Assembly: GCA_037893245.1 (NCBI GenBank) | Contig: JBAIAA010000535.1 | Location: 1-64,000 of the forward strand | Length of the DNA stretch: 64,000 nucleotides | DNA from: Crossaster papposus | Lineage: Eukaryota > Echinodermata > Asteroidea > Velatida > Solasteridae | Reading direction: 5' to 3' | Shown here: positions 41,230 to 51,467 of the stretch, one piece after another | Position numbering within the stretch: the stretch's first letter is position 1 | How the letters are laid out: every line of letters starts with the position of its first letter | Notes under the pieces: generated by a model | Database searches by the model: none | What the model saw: only the letters and a program-made list of their open reading frames with translations | Told to the model about the DNA's origin: nothing | Position numbers and translations under genes: made by a program

Positions 41230-42851
41230 AAAAATGGAAAAAAAGGTTAAGAACCAGCACCCCCACCAAAAAAGGTGTTTACCTAACACCGCCAGCAATC
41301 AAGTTAACATTTAAGGACAAACCGAAACGAAATCGATCTAGAAATACACAAGACATCAAACACACTGACAAAGACTCCTGTGCTTCACCTTCCCCTAAAA
41401 AGAGGTGTGAAAACCCAAAAGTAGATCGAAAAACAAAAACACCCATTCCCAAAAATCCCAAAGCAACAAAACACCTCCCACGAGGCATTCAAAACAACGC
41501 GGTATCTTGCTGGTGGATTTCAACTATACAAGCAATGAAGCCTTTCATTACATCTTCCAAATTAACCGAAACCAAATTCCAAGGAAGTGGCGTTTCTCTT
41601 TGGCGACAACTTCTACAAATTTTCCAAAGTTTAACATCAAATCAACAAAATGCAGTCTCCTTCGCTGCCGTTAAGAAAATAATAGAACAGTGTGCACTTG
41701 AAATGGGCATTAACTGCAAACAACAACAAGATGCAGCAGAATTTTATTCACAGATTATGGTGCCGTTTTTAGAAAGTTCGTGTTTGACAAATGAAATAGA
41801 AATTGCTAAAAGCGTTATGTGCCTTGATTGTGACGAAAGTGTGGTTGTTGAAAGTTCAACAATGGGTACCTTGTCTATTGCCGTTCAGGGAAGCAGTATA
41901 GAACAGTGCTTGCAGGTTTACTTTGAGGATGAAATGGTAAACGGGGGTGCGGAATGTCTTTATTGTAAGAAAAGTCGGCCAAAGAAACTGATCACTTCTC
42001 GTATTCTCAACTCCCCGTCATTATTAGTATTGCAATTATTACGATTTAGAGCTAACGAAGGACAAGGAGAAAAACTAACAACAGAGGTCACTCCCAACAT
42101 CATGATAAACTTGACAAGGTATTGCACCAACAACACTCCCTCACTATACCAACTACGGTCTGTAATTTCACACGAGGGTGGCTCGGTAAACAGTGGGCAT
42201 TACATAACTTTTGTGTACAACACAGACGACAAAACATTTACAATATTCAACGACCAAAACGTGCAAAAATCCAATATACACAATTTTGTTCAACAAACAT
42301 CACAATCTGGCTACTTATTTTTCTACGATAAAATTGAGAATACAGAAAGCATGTGTCATTCAGAACCGTTTGTTAAGCAGGCAGTCCTTAATGTAACTGC
42401 GGAAGATGAAGAATTTGTGCGTCTTCTTTGGGCATCTTTCAATGAGAAGAATTTAGACTATGTTGCTGTGCGAGATGACCCAAGTCAAAATTTTCTTTCA
42501 TTTCACCATTTGGCAACAATCTGCAACAACCCAAAATCTGCACTTTTAAAGCGACTGAAAAATATATATTCAATGTATCAGCCTGGGTGGCTAAGTGAAG
42601 TTACAGTTAATTTTTACATCGGTCAATTATGTGAAATTGCGAATCGAAAATGTCCGAGTAAATTTGCAGTAGCTCATTGCAGCGACACATTAAAAATTGT
42701 AAACAATCAGCAAACACCAGAAACATTCAAGATAATTTCCAAGAAATGTTTTGTCAACAAAAAAATATGTGGTTGCATATTTTTCCCCTTAATAGAAAAC
42801 ATGCACTCTGTACGTGATGGACAATGTCAGCAACCATATAACATGCTATGA
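41220..42851 (+). CDS. ORF2: USP-type ubiquitin peptidase fused to start of Ulp1/SENP peptidase
   Basis: Open for 543 codons; the apparent start at 41220 is TTG, so the real start probably lies in a spliced upstream exon. After a basic N-terminal tail, residues 88-372 show all boxes of peptidase family C19: Cys box GIQNNAVSCWWISTIQAM (C97), QQDAAEF, two CxxC pairs (CLDC, CLYC) for zinc, LLVLQLLRF, His box SHEGGSVNSGHYITF (H327), FNDQNV (D345) and GYLFFYDK. The usual Tyr after the Cys is Trp. Residues 440-535 then start a C48 (Ulp1) domain: GWLSEVTVNFYIGQLC and IFFPLIENMH with H529 as catalytic His. Reading is lost at about 42812 by a frameshift; ORF3 continues the domain. Such enzymes remove ubiquitin and SUMO-like modifiers. 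Confidence 0.85.
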   Translation: MSSEKWKKRLRTSTPTKKGVYLTPPAIKLTFKDKPKRNRSRNTQDIKHTDKDSCASPSPKKRCENPKVDRKTKTPIPKNPKATKHLPRGIQNNAVSCWWISTIQAMKPFITSSKLTETKFQGSGVSLWRQLLQIFQSLTSNQQNAVSFAAVKKIIEQCALEMGINCKQQQDAAEFYSQIMVPFLESSCLTNEIEIAKSVMCLDCDESVVVESSTMGTLSIAVQGSSIEQCLQVYFEDEMVNGGAECLYCKKSRPKKLITSRILNSPSLLVLQLLRFRANEGQGEKLTTEVTPNIMINLTRYCTNNTPSLYQLRSVISHEGGSVNSGHYITFVYNTDDKTFTIFNDQNVQKSNIHNFVQQTSQSGYLFFYDKIENTESMCHSEPFVKQAVLNVTAEDEEFVRLLWASFNEKNLDYVAVRDDPSQNFLSFHHLATICNNPKSALLKRLKNIYSMYQPGWLSEVTVNFYIGQLCEIANRKCPSKFAVAHCSDTLKIVNNQQTPETFKIISKKCFVNKKICGCIFFPLIENMHSVRDGQCQQPYNML

Positions 42852-43200
42852 CTCATTAAGTTGCAGCAGGGACAATCGACAAAAACTGATCATACATGGG
42901 AATGCCTTTTTCCGGTTTTTTCGCAATGGTAAAATGAATAGATACTGGAGTGAAATGCCTGGAGTCTTCCGTGACAACCAATCAGTTCCAATTAAACAAG
43001 CAAAGTGCCCTCAGCAGAAAGACGCATCCAGCTGTGGAGTATTCGCATGTCTCTATGCAGAAATGATATGCCTCAACGATCATACAATTAAAGACAATTC
43101 GGAGGCTTATAGAATATACCTCACGCTTCAAATACTAAAAAGATCTCGTATAATAGATCCTAATTTGCGAAATCTGTTTGAAGCTTACAATACTGAATAA
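42814..43200 (+). CDS. ORF3: Ulp1/SENP-type peptidase C-terminal half (+1 frame relative to ORF2)
   Basis: Continues ORF2 in the +1 frame (apparent GTG start at 42814, ATG 42817). MDNVSNHITCYDSLSC supplies the strand and catalytic Asp (codon 42850-42852). CPQQKDASSCGVFACLYAEM supplies the oxyanion Gln (43015) and nucleophile Cys (43033), with the Q-x5-C-G spacing of family C48. The protein ends at TAA 43198-43200, which overlaps an AATAAA polyadenylation signal (43197-43202). As ORF2 ends with the catalytic His and ORF3 begins just after it, a one-base gain (or two-base loss) between 42806 and 42817 broke one gene; programmed frameshifting or sequencing error are alternatives. Confidence 0.8.
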   Translation: MMDNVSNHITCYDSLSCSRDNRQKLIIHGNAFFRFFRNGKMNRYWSEMPGVFRDNQSVPIKQAKCPQQKDASSCGVFACLYAEMICLNDHTIKDNSEAYRIYLTLQILKRSRIIDPNLRNLFEAYNTE

Positions 43201-43346
43201 AAATACAACAGTATTATGTGCATTGCCGTCAATTTTTGTCAACATCCCCAAGCAAAAGAAGTACGACTTCGCCATCTGAACGGCTAGATATTACAGTTTT
43301 TCTCAATCGCGTTAACTGCAACAAAACTGACGATAAAGGGTTCATT

Positions 43347-44138
43347 AACAGGTCAAAAGAAATAAGTCCCCCCCTGGGAAATGTGCATTTTTCTGGAAAA
43401 CAGTTAGGCTCCTTTCCCTGTTACAAAAATTTAAAATGTAGTCTGAAATGTTACACATTATTGTGCAATAAAGTTTCACCCAACAGTTAACCTTCGCCTT
43501 GAAATGCTGCCATTTATTAAATGTGATGACCAATAAAAAAATGACACTTTCTTGCATAGGGATTGGACAAATGGAGAAAATCATGTTTTACAAAACAAAA
43601 TTATCTTCTTTCCTCACTTCAATTAATTTTCCTAAAGTGTACAAATGTACACATGCATTTAATGTTTTTGTTTTTGTTTTAAATTTTCTAAATTTACGAA
43701 GTACAGTAAATTAGAGTCACCCAAGCAAAACAATTTGTTTAAAGCATAAAGGTTTGTAGAAATGGAAAGTTTTTTTTGTTGGTCCTTTCGTTTCAGTAAT
43801 GAAATTAAAAACAAAAACAAAAACATTAAATGCATGTTTACATTTGTACACTTGAAAATTAATTGAAGTGAGTAAAGAATATTAAAACATTCTGTAAAAA
43901 CATGATTTTCTCGATTTGTCCAATCCCTATGCAAGAAAGTGTCATTTCTTTATTGGTCATCACATTCAATAAATGGCAGCATTTCAAGGCGAAGGTTAAC
44001 TGTATGGTGAAACTTTATTGCACAATAAATGTGTAACATTTCAGACTACATTTTACATTTTTGTAACAGGTTAAGGAGCCTAACTGTCTTCCAGAAAATG
44101 CCCATTTCCCAGGGGGGACTTATTTCTTTTGACCTGTT
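43347..44138. repeat. Long inverted repeat just 3' of the protease ORF
   Basis: The left arm 43347-43688 (starting AACAGGTCAAAAGAAATAAG) and right arm 43799-44138 (ending CTTATTTCTTTTGACCTGTT) are about 90% complementary with small indels; spacer about 110 bp. A transcript through it would fold into an arm of roughly 340 bp. It may be the terminus of the transposon module folded back, a MITE pair, or a snap-back duplication. Frames of 71-91 codons on both strands are not genes. Confidence 0.85.
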
Positions 44139-45526
44139 TAGTTGCATTGTCTTCAAATCATTAATGTTGCTTTTCAGAAAAGTTTCTTATCCTTTCTAGA
44201 GTTGCTCGTGCGACAAAACACCTAGAGAATACCAGTAGTGATAAAAAAATTTAAAAAATGGCCTCTAATCCCTTACATCTGACCCGCAAAACATAAAATG
44301 ATTTCTATCCATAAATACCACCGTCCAAAATAATACGCAAAATGCGCTGTAAACACTGATCTCTATATTAGACTGAATAGGTCATCTAGTCCAGTCAATT
44401 TACGTTAAGACCTAGAACAGAATAAAAAACGTTCAAGCGTCAAAGAACTTAAAATAAATAAACAAACAACATCTGAACAATCTAATGTTTTCTATGTTTT
44501 CAAGACATAACTTTATTCACGGTCCTAGTCACTTTTGACAGAGTTGATGACTTTCACCCGACAGTGCGCAAGTCATAGATGAAATACGTTTATTATTTTT
44601 CAAAAATTGACATTTTCAGTGAAAGATTTTAACCCGGCCCGATTTTTTTTCATTAAGGCTTTTGGCGTAAACGTTATTTTGTGTACGTTAAGAACGTTAA
44701 TTTATCTGGGAAAAAACACACGAGGTTTCTTGATTTCGGATATATTCCAAAATTGGACTCAAAGTTACGTGCATGGACACCTAAGTTTAACTTCAAATGG
44801 GTCACTTCATGGACATCATAAATGTCTTCCCCTGTTTTAATTTGACCTATTTCTGCAAAAACATTCTAAAACAAATGGTTTATTAGACATGGGGTGATTT
44901 ATTTTAAAAGACTAATATTTTTGACAGCCAAAACTATCCGAAATCCTGACCGTTTTCAAGAAAATAACTATTATTGTGTGGCAAGGTAGCAGTACATGTA
45001 TTAGGTAAATTGGTAGAAAAGGTCGTCTGCTTGTGACAAGTCTAGTTTCGCGCTGTCGCATGCGTGATGTGAACGAATTTGTTAACGGTTAACATACAGA
45101 CGCAAAAGATGAACGACACTTTTCCACTCATTGGGGGACATTAGATTTTTAGTATGTAAAAGGGTGACACTTCCCCTTCGTGACAGTGTTAACATGAATT
45201 ATATTGAATTTACTTTCAGGTTCCTATTTTGATGTAAATTGACCGCACTAATCCCCGTGCAGTGCTATCCATATCTGAATGTTTTTGTTGACCAGTACTT
45301 CCGGGGTCCTTCCAAAATTATCATGCCCTGTTTTAATCTGAATGTTTAACTTACCATGTTATTACCTTTTTTTAAGTAATAGTACATGTATGACAATTCT
45401 TTGCCGAAATTTGAATTGTTTTTGAAAGACACCGCACATTCAAGGTGTGCATTTTTGAACAAACATCCAGATCTACAATTTCCTGAGTCTCAATCCGAAT
45501 TAAAAATAAATTGCGTTCTGTATTAA
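44139..45526. other. Intron 9, non-coding
   Basis: No gene or element recognised. Confidence 0.4.
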
Positions 45527-45891
45527 AGGTAGTATACACCATTGGTAATTGCTTGAATTATCATGAATGTGTAGATTTGGGGGGTTTGTATTCTGACTTT
45601 TCAGAAGTTTTACAATCATGGATGCCGAGAAAAGCACGAAAAACAGCGTTTGTTTTCAACCGGGGTCGAGCAGTTATTCTTATGTTATCTTTGTTTTTTC
45701 GCGCTCGCCGTCCGTCGATTGCGAATTTTTCTTTATAATTTTTTTTTGGGGAATAATTACAGGATATCGAGCGCAATCCTTTTGCTGGATGCCTAGAATC
45801 ATTATTTACTTTCAATTGAGTAAGGTATTTCTTAATAATTCGGTAGTAAATATTTTCGATATCTGCAAATGGTGTAGGCCCTATACTACCT
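45527..45891. mobile_element. TTAA-flanked MITE, AGGTAGTATA ends
   Basis: Ends AGGTAGTATACACCATTGGT and CCCTATACTACCT, with TTAA directly outside each (45523-45526 and 45892-45895). TTAA duplications are typical of Kolobok and piggyBac superfamilies. The right end is followed by a 41-bp tandem copy of itself (to about 45950). No transposase; the plus frame at 45618 and minus frame at 45561 are chance. Confidence 0.7.
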
Positions 45892-45951
45892 TTAATACAA
45901 ACTATTATTATGGTGTAGGCCCTATACTACCTATAATACAAACTATTATTT

Positions 45952-46290
45952 TGACCGAGGCATTGGCCTGACACCTCCACCCCCCCCCTTCCCATGTTTG
46001 AAAAGGGGCTTATGTCTCGTCCACAGTTCTCGTTTCAGTTTTAGGTCCCGCTGATTTCTAATTTTAGTAAAATCAACCTGTCTTATCAATAATTTCTCTC
46101 CCTATTTTTTTTCTTGAGAAGAAAACAGATGGGGGGGGGGGGGGGGGGGGGGGGGGGGTGCCCCCCTCCCCCCGCTTCTGGCATCAGGCAACCGGCAATT
46201 GCGCTTAGCCTCAGGAGGCTCAGTCCATCACAGCCATCGCATCACACACGGGGCGTCCAGCCTGCAGCTTCGACATGGACACCCCATCCT
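45952..46290. other. Non-coding, with poly-G/poly-C tracts
   Basis: A G-run of about 28 bases (46132-46158) is followed by C-runs (46160-46175), a potential hairpin or quadruplex. A C-run is also at 45980-45990. Confidence 0.5.
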
Positions 46291-46297
46291 ATCGTCA

Positions 46298-46885
46298 GCG
46301 TTTTCACGAAGAGACGAATTTGGCCATGGGGAGTTGCACATTGGTTTTGAGAAAATCAGGTTTTAAGTTGGTCACTTTTTGAAAAAGAGATTTCGCCTAT
46401 TTGCAAAGCACATATTAACTTATATTTGGTACGTACAGAGAGCTAAGATCTAACACTATAACAATATACCTATTACATAACACTAACAAACTTAATTGAC
46501 GAGCAATTAATGTAGATATGAATTTGTCTGTTCGTGAAAATTCCAAATCTACGGTGGTGGCTTGTTTGCCCATAGCGCACGAATTCGTCTCTTCGTGAAA
46601 ACTTAAAAACTGGTTTTGCCCAAATTTGTCTCTTCGTGGATGTATATACAATGTATATACATTGTACGCGCGTTGTTTTTGCACTCGGAGCAACGTTATT
46701 TCTATCTACACAGGGACAAAATACAATTTGGCTGTTCGTGAAAATTCACAAATTATATTTCGTCTGTTCGTGAAAATTCCAAATCTACGGTGGTCGCTTT
46801 TTTGCCCATAGCGCACGAATTTGTCTCTTCGTGAAAACTTAAAAACTTGTTTTGACGATATCTGTCTCTTCGTGAAGCTTCTGCC
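46298..46885. repeat. GTTTTCACGAAG-motif repeat region with 236-bp tandem units
   Basis: The motif (as GTTTTCACGAAGAG or CTCTTCGTGAAAAC, also GTTCGTGAAAA) occurs about nine times. A block TGTTCGTGAAAATTCCAAAT through CCCATAGCGCACGAATT to TCTCTTCGTGAAAACTTAAA is duplicated with a 236-bp period (46527 and 46763). The segment about 46640-46745 has a diverged copy at 49232-49345. Related to the TCGTCACCG-ended elements. Confidence 0.75.
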
Positions 46886-47700
46886 GATGGCACAGCTTCA
46901 GAAGCCGCATTTTTGTGTGTAAAGAAGTAACTTAGTACCTGGAGAGTTATGAAAAAAGACTGACACGTGTAAATAACATGAAATTGGTGTATGAAAATCA
47001 ATGCCACGACGCGACCAGCGCGGCGAAGGCGAATACAACCGATTTTGTACTACATGTATTACTAATGCCTGGTCGGAGTTGTGTCGTCGTGTGTCGCATT
47101 ATTTTTTCCACACGGGAGTTGCCACGGTCTGCAGCGAAAAGGAATTATTTGGAAAGTAAGAAAAAACAAGGAATGTAGCTATACATGTAGTATTATATTA
47201 ACAAATATATTTGTCGTATTTTAGGCAAGGCTTTTTTTTATTTTAATTATTTTGAAATCGGTTCCCGATTTTGCAAGGTGCCAAAGAACACACGGCATCA
47301 TCAACAACACCAATGCATCAGCACAGTGGTTCGCAATACTTACCATAACCACAGAAGAATCCACCCAAAACTGTTAACCACCAAAGATGGAAATGCCATT
47401 TTATTGCAAAGTATGGGGGAAGGGTCAGGCAGGGGATGTTTATACTCCTACTATGGTGCCTTATGTTATATAGTTCTAGCACTATCGTGATATTTATTTG
47501 CCATTGGTGATTTGTATTGATATTTTTAGGCAACAACGTAGTAGCTATCTGATTCCCTGAAAATGACAATACTCTGGACCTTAAGTTACTCTTGGAACCT
47601 GGCTAATATCAACCAGTGCGGTTCCAAGATCGATATCAAAATATTATTGTCAATGTGTCGGCCTGGGTATGTCTGGGAATCAGCTCGTCAACTGCCGTAG
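46886..47700. other. Intron 9, right end
   Basis: No supported exon. A 70-codon frame at 47278-47490 follows an acceptor-like TTTTGCAAG, but no matching donor phase was found. Confidence 0.35.
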
Positions 47701-47729
47701 GCACTAACGATAGCCACTGCGTTTTACAG
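47701..47729 (+). CDS. SGNH-hydrolase gene, exon 10 (29-nt microexon, GC donor)
   Basis: Between acceptor CAACTGCCGTAG and the donor ACAG|GCAAGT, a textbook GC-AG donor context. It encodes ALTIATAFY plus two bases; phase 0 in (matches exon 9) and 2 out (matches exon 11). The acceptor's pyrimidine tract is weak, and the exon is inferred from phase fit rather than protein similarity. Confidence 0.4.
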
Positions 47730-47821
47730 GCAAGTTAAATGGCAATCAGAAATTCTCTTCTGATTAGAATATCTTTCTTGATGTACAAATTACAGTTTTT
47801 GTTTTTATTTATTTTTTACAG

Positions 47822-47939
47822 CATATCTTCTGGATCAATGGATGAAAATTTCAATCTGGAATTGGAGCAGCTCTTCAGTGCAGTACTTGACTGTACCGAC
47901 AGCACCAATTTTATTTACCGGATGATGACACAGGAATAG
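47822..47939 (+). CDS. SGNH-hydrolase gene, terminal exon 11
   Basis: A strong acceptor (TTTTTGTTTTTATTTATTTT then TTACAG) precedes a frame SISSGSMDENFNLELEQLFS, then AVLDCTDSTNFIYRMMTQE, ending TAG at 47937-47939. An AATAAA follows at 47970. An acidic, short C-terminal tail. It could also be the last exon of the retained or alternatively spliced forms. Confidence 0.6.
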
Positions 47940-47969
47940 ACCCCATCTGAACAATTATATGTAGCTGTA

Positions 47970-47975
47970 AATAAA
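47970..47975 (+). promoter_or_regulatory. Polyadenylation signal AATAAA
   Basis: Canonical hexamer 31 bases after the predicted stop codon of exon 11; a second AATAAA is near 48083. Confidence 0.5.
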
Positions 47976-50900
47976 CTGAATGTTCATTATTTTGTGCGAG
48001 TCACACAATGGTGTTTTGTATAAGCTGTGGTATTGGTCAGTTTACTCCAACTGCAACATTATGATAGAATTGTTTACTTGAGAATAAAAGCATGTATTTT
48101 GGCACAAATTCAGAGTGTGTTATAAGAAAAATATTTGGCTCTCCGCTCTCGGGCCATCGTAGTTTTGACTTTAGGAAAAATATCTAAGTAGAATAACATG
48201 CAATGGTAGCCATTTATAATTTGTTTTAAATGCCTGTTATATTTTTTTCAAGGGGCAAATGTAGGATGGCCCTATACATTTATATTCTAAAGACATACTA
48301 TTTTGATTGTGTGACAAATTCCATGCTTTTATCATTTTTACCATGTTTGTTTCAACAATCTGCCTGACTTAACAGCAAGACTCCAATTTATGTATGCCAG
48401 TAGGCAGTATAGTATAGTCCTGAATTGGCATGATGTATATTATTGCTACTGCCGACCACCTGTAGGGAGTACAATTGCCAATAAAGTATCCCATATATAG
48501 CATAATATCAACCGAAAATAGTTTTTTGGAAAATTGTTGGTAAACTGAAATATTAATCTACCCTCTTTTACAGGCTTCATATGAAAATCATGACTAACTA
48601 TAGGTTCAAAGAAGTGCCAATTAGACCAGACTATATTGAATGCAAAAATAAGTTACATGAAATTTTTTGGAAAAGCCAACTGTCATTTTTACATTTAGGA
48701 CAGATACTTCCATTTAGAACTCGTGTTGGGCGCAATTCAGTCTTTCTGCGCGGCGCGAACTGCTGATCTGCACGAACTGCTAATCTGCGCGAACCGTCCA
48801 TTGCGTGCGCTGCTGTGATCATGGGGAGGTACAGGTAGGCCCGAATCGGATCGCGCTGCATTCGTTGTCGGTTGATCGTGCCTCAATTGGCCGATCGTGC
48901 CACCACCAGTCGATTGCCTTCTATTTAGCACTTCCATTTAGTTCCAATGCATGAGTACTTTGGGGGTTGTTCTGCAAAAGAGAATTAAAAACTGAGAAAT
49001 AGGCTGACGGTACTTGTGCAAATGCATTTTTGATAGCGCAGATTTAGAGACTGCGCCCAAAATTCTGATTTTGGACCCCCAAAAGTAGGTTATGTTCCAT
49101 TCCCTGCAACCGACAACATTGATTTTCGGATTCAGGACATCAAACTGAGTAGAATCACACAATTTGTTTTTTGTTCCCAAACTGGTACCACTGATTTTTT
49201 TTCGGAGCATATTTTTGGGTCACGTAACACGGCCTAAATGTATATACAATCATTGTACGCGCGTTGTTTTTGCACTCAGAGCAACGTTATTTTTTATCTA
49301 CGCTGGGAAAAAAATACAATTTGGCTGTTCGTGAAAACTGAAAATTCGATTTGGGTGAAATTTCCCCCTGTATGATTTTCGTAATCTTAATGATTCAGAC
49401 TGATTTTGACAATAATAACATCGCCAGAATGTTCGTTGCTATCCACTTAATCGATTTCGGCAAAAAAACGAATTTTGAAAAAATAATGATTTTGGCCAAA
49501 TTCGTCTCTTCGTGAAAACGCTTACGCTGTGAATCAAGCGGATGAGTGCCGTCTCTAGAGTTTGGCGGCGGGTCTGGGGGACAAACTATAGAAACACCTG
49601 AGCCAACCTCTCTAAAATCGTAAGCTGTCGGACTGTGGCCGATTTATTTATGGCGGTTCTCTAGGAGATGGACAGGTGTCGAGTTTGATTGGCACATTAT
49701 GAGTACCTAGGCATCGGGTCTGTTTCCGCGTCTGTACCTTTACTTTTATATTTTGCAGTTAATAAGGATGACAGAGAAAAATGTGGGCAAACGAATTTGT
49801 AGAATTTGGCTTGTTGCTTCATCTCTGTCAAGCTTTACCCAGCAAGATATGGTTTCAGAAGGAAAACAAGGTTGAACTTAAAATAGGAAGACTTGCAGTG
49901 CCCTTCCAAAACTTGCGGCTAGAAACTGTTTGTGTATAAAGCCCAATGGATTAGTTCCTAAATAAAAACAAACAGCCTGTGGGGCATTTTTAATCAATCA
50001 CCATTGGGCCAAATAAAAAAAAAAGAGAGTTGTTGATCACCTTAGTCGTGATCAGTTCAAATCACAAAATGGTATACCAGATTGCTATGCAACGGTCAAG
50101 TACGCATCAAACAGATGATGCAATTACATTTTTAGCATAACGTCTGCGTTCAAAATGTTTACAGTTCATTTAAGTGATCACAACCTGTTTGGCCTTTCTC
50201 TGTAGAAAACTAGCGAAAAACATTTTAAAAGATAGGTCAAATTAGTTCTAAATTAATACATTAGTTTCATGAGAAATTGTGACTCATCGTGGACTCTTTA
50301 GACTCCCGAGGCATATTTTAATCGAAGCTCCGAAATGCCACCAATTGCGCTGACGATGTTATAACTTGGTTGCCACTGTATTAAGTGGAGCCGGATGGGA
50401 ATTTCCCCTTTTTTTTCCTCAAAAGGTTTTTTGTTTGTGGGTTTTCGCCCATCCCGTAAATCAGAATTGGCCTTAAACAATACTGTTTTAAAAGTTAAAG
50501 TACAGGGTATCTGTGCTTTTTTATATATATATATAATTTTTTCGAAAGAATTTGGAAGGAAGATAGTACTCAAATTATTAATTCAATTTGATTTTTTTGA
50601 GGGAGGATGCAACACCCCTAAAAGCACACTATCTATAATGTACAGACTTAATACCTCATGATAAGGTTTTGTTTTCCTGTAAGTATCCTTGTATACGTCT
50701 GTAAATAATATGCTTGTATTTTTGTGTAAAATGTTGTTAATAATAAATATTTAAAACAAATAGTCAATTCTTATAGCGCTAAATCCCTCAAAAATTGACG
50801 CTCAAGGCGCTTTACATTAAAACATGTTCATTTAAAACCCGTATTTATATATTTTTTCCTGGCGATTTTAAACATACATTTAATCAATTTAATACCCGGC

Positions 50901-51077
50901 TCATTCAATTTCATTTGAAAATAAATGCTTCGTTGCACCAGCATTACACATTCAAAAGAAGTAGGCCTAGGCCTAATTCCATTTCAGCAGTTAAGCATAG
51001 TGTTATGCCGATTCTTCCATTTAATAATTTGCATATGACTGCTCTTTACCTGTTGAGAAATTGACGAGTCTGAGCAA
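47976..51077. other. 3' flank and intergenic DNA
   Basis: No convincing gene. Possible acceptor TCTTTTACAG at 48574 followed by a 61-codon frame (48581-48766), without other support. A copy of the 46640-46745 repeat lies at 49232-49345, GTTTTCACGAAGAG-like motifs at 49327-49520, and a SINE-like tail word (TATAGCGCTAAAT, CTCAAGGCGCTTTACATT) at 50771-50820. Confidence 0.45.
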
Positions 51078-51430
51078 CAGTGCCGTGGCCTCGTGATACG
51101 GTCTGGAGCATTACATTTGTAATCTGTAGGTAAAGCTACAGGTTGTGGGTTCGAGTCCGGCCTGGGACTATGGTTCGTGTGCCCTTGGGCAAGGCACTTT
51201 GTCACTCATTGCTTCTCTCTACCCAGGAGTAAATGGGTACGAGTGAGGGCAGAGATGGTTGTTGTTGTTGATTTAGCTGCTTTGCGCCGAAATGGCAGCA
51301 TCGAGCTGTATACTCCCAGAGAGCTGAGATGGTATTTGGAATGTTTCATGGGCCCAATGACCGGGGAAATCTCAGCGCTAAGAAACACTTGTATTAAGCG
51401 CTATATAAATGTTATTTATTATTTAATAAT
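51078..51430 (+). mobile_element. tRNA-derived SINE
   Basis: The 5' part resembles a tRNA: A-box-like CGTGGCCTCGTGATACGG (about 51083) and a perfect B box GGTTCGAGTCC (51148-51158), the internal RNA polymerase III promoter. The body contains CCCTTGGGCAAGGCACTTTG and TCTACCCAGGAGTAAATGGG, a core shared by many marine-animal SINEs (family knowledge). The 3' end is AAGCGCTATATAAATG followed by a TTATTATTAATAAT tail. It is not a functional tRNA gene, since acceptor and anticodon stems do not fold properly. Confidence 0.8.
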
Positions 51431-51467
51431 ATTATTATTAATGGATCATTGCCGCACATGCGCAATA

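Noticed and set aside
41159-41240. Short intron joining ORF1 end to ORF2 (donor at 41166, acceptor at 41229)
   Set aside because: The phases match, but the joined codon would be a stop, and 64 bases is too short for a typical animal intron.
47278-47490. 70-codon frame as an exon of the SGNH gene
   Set aside because: It has an acceptor-like start, but no donor of the phase needed to join exon 11 was found; the 29-nt exon at 47701 fits better.
51078-51160. tRNA gene
   Set aside because: A B box is present, but the cloverleaf is incomplete and a SINE body and tail follow.
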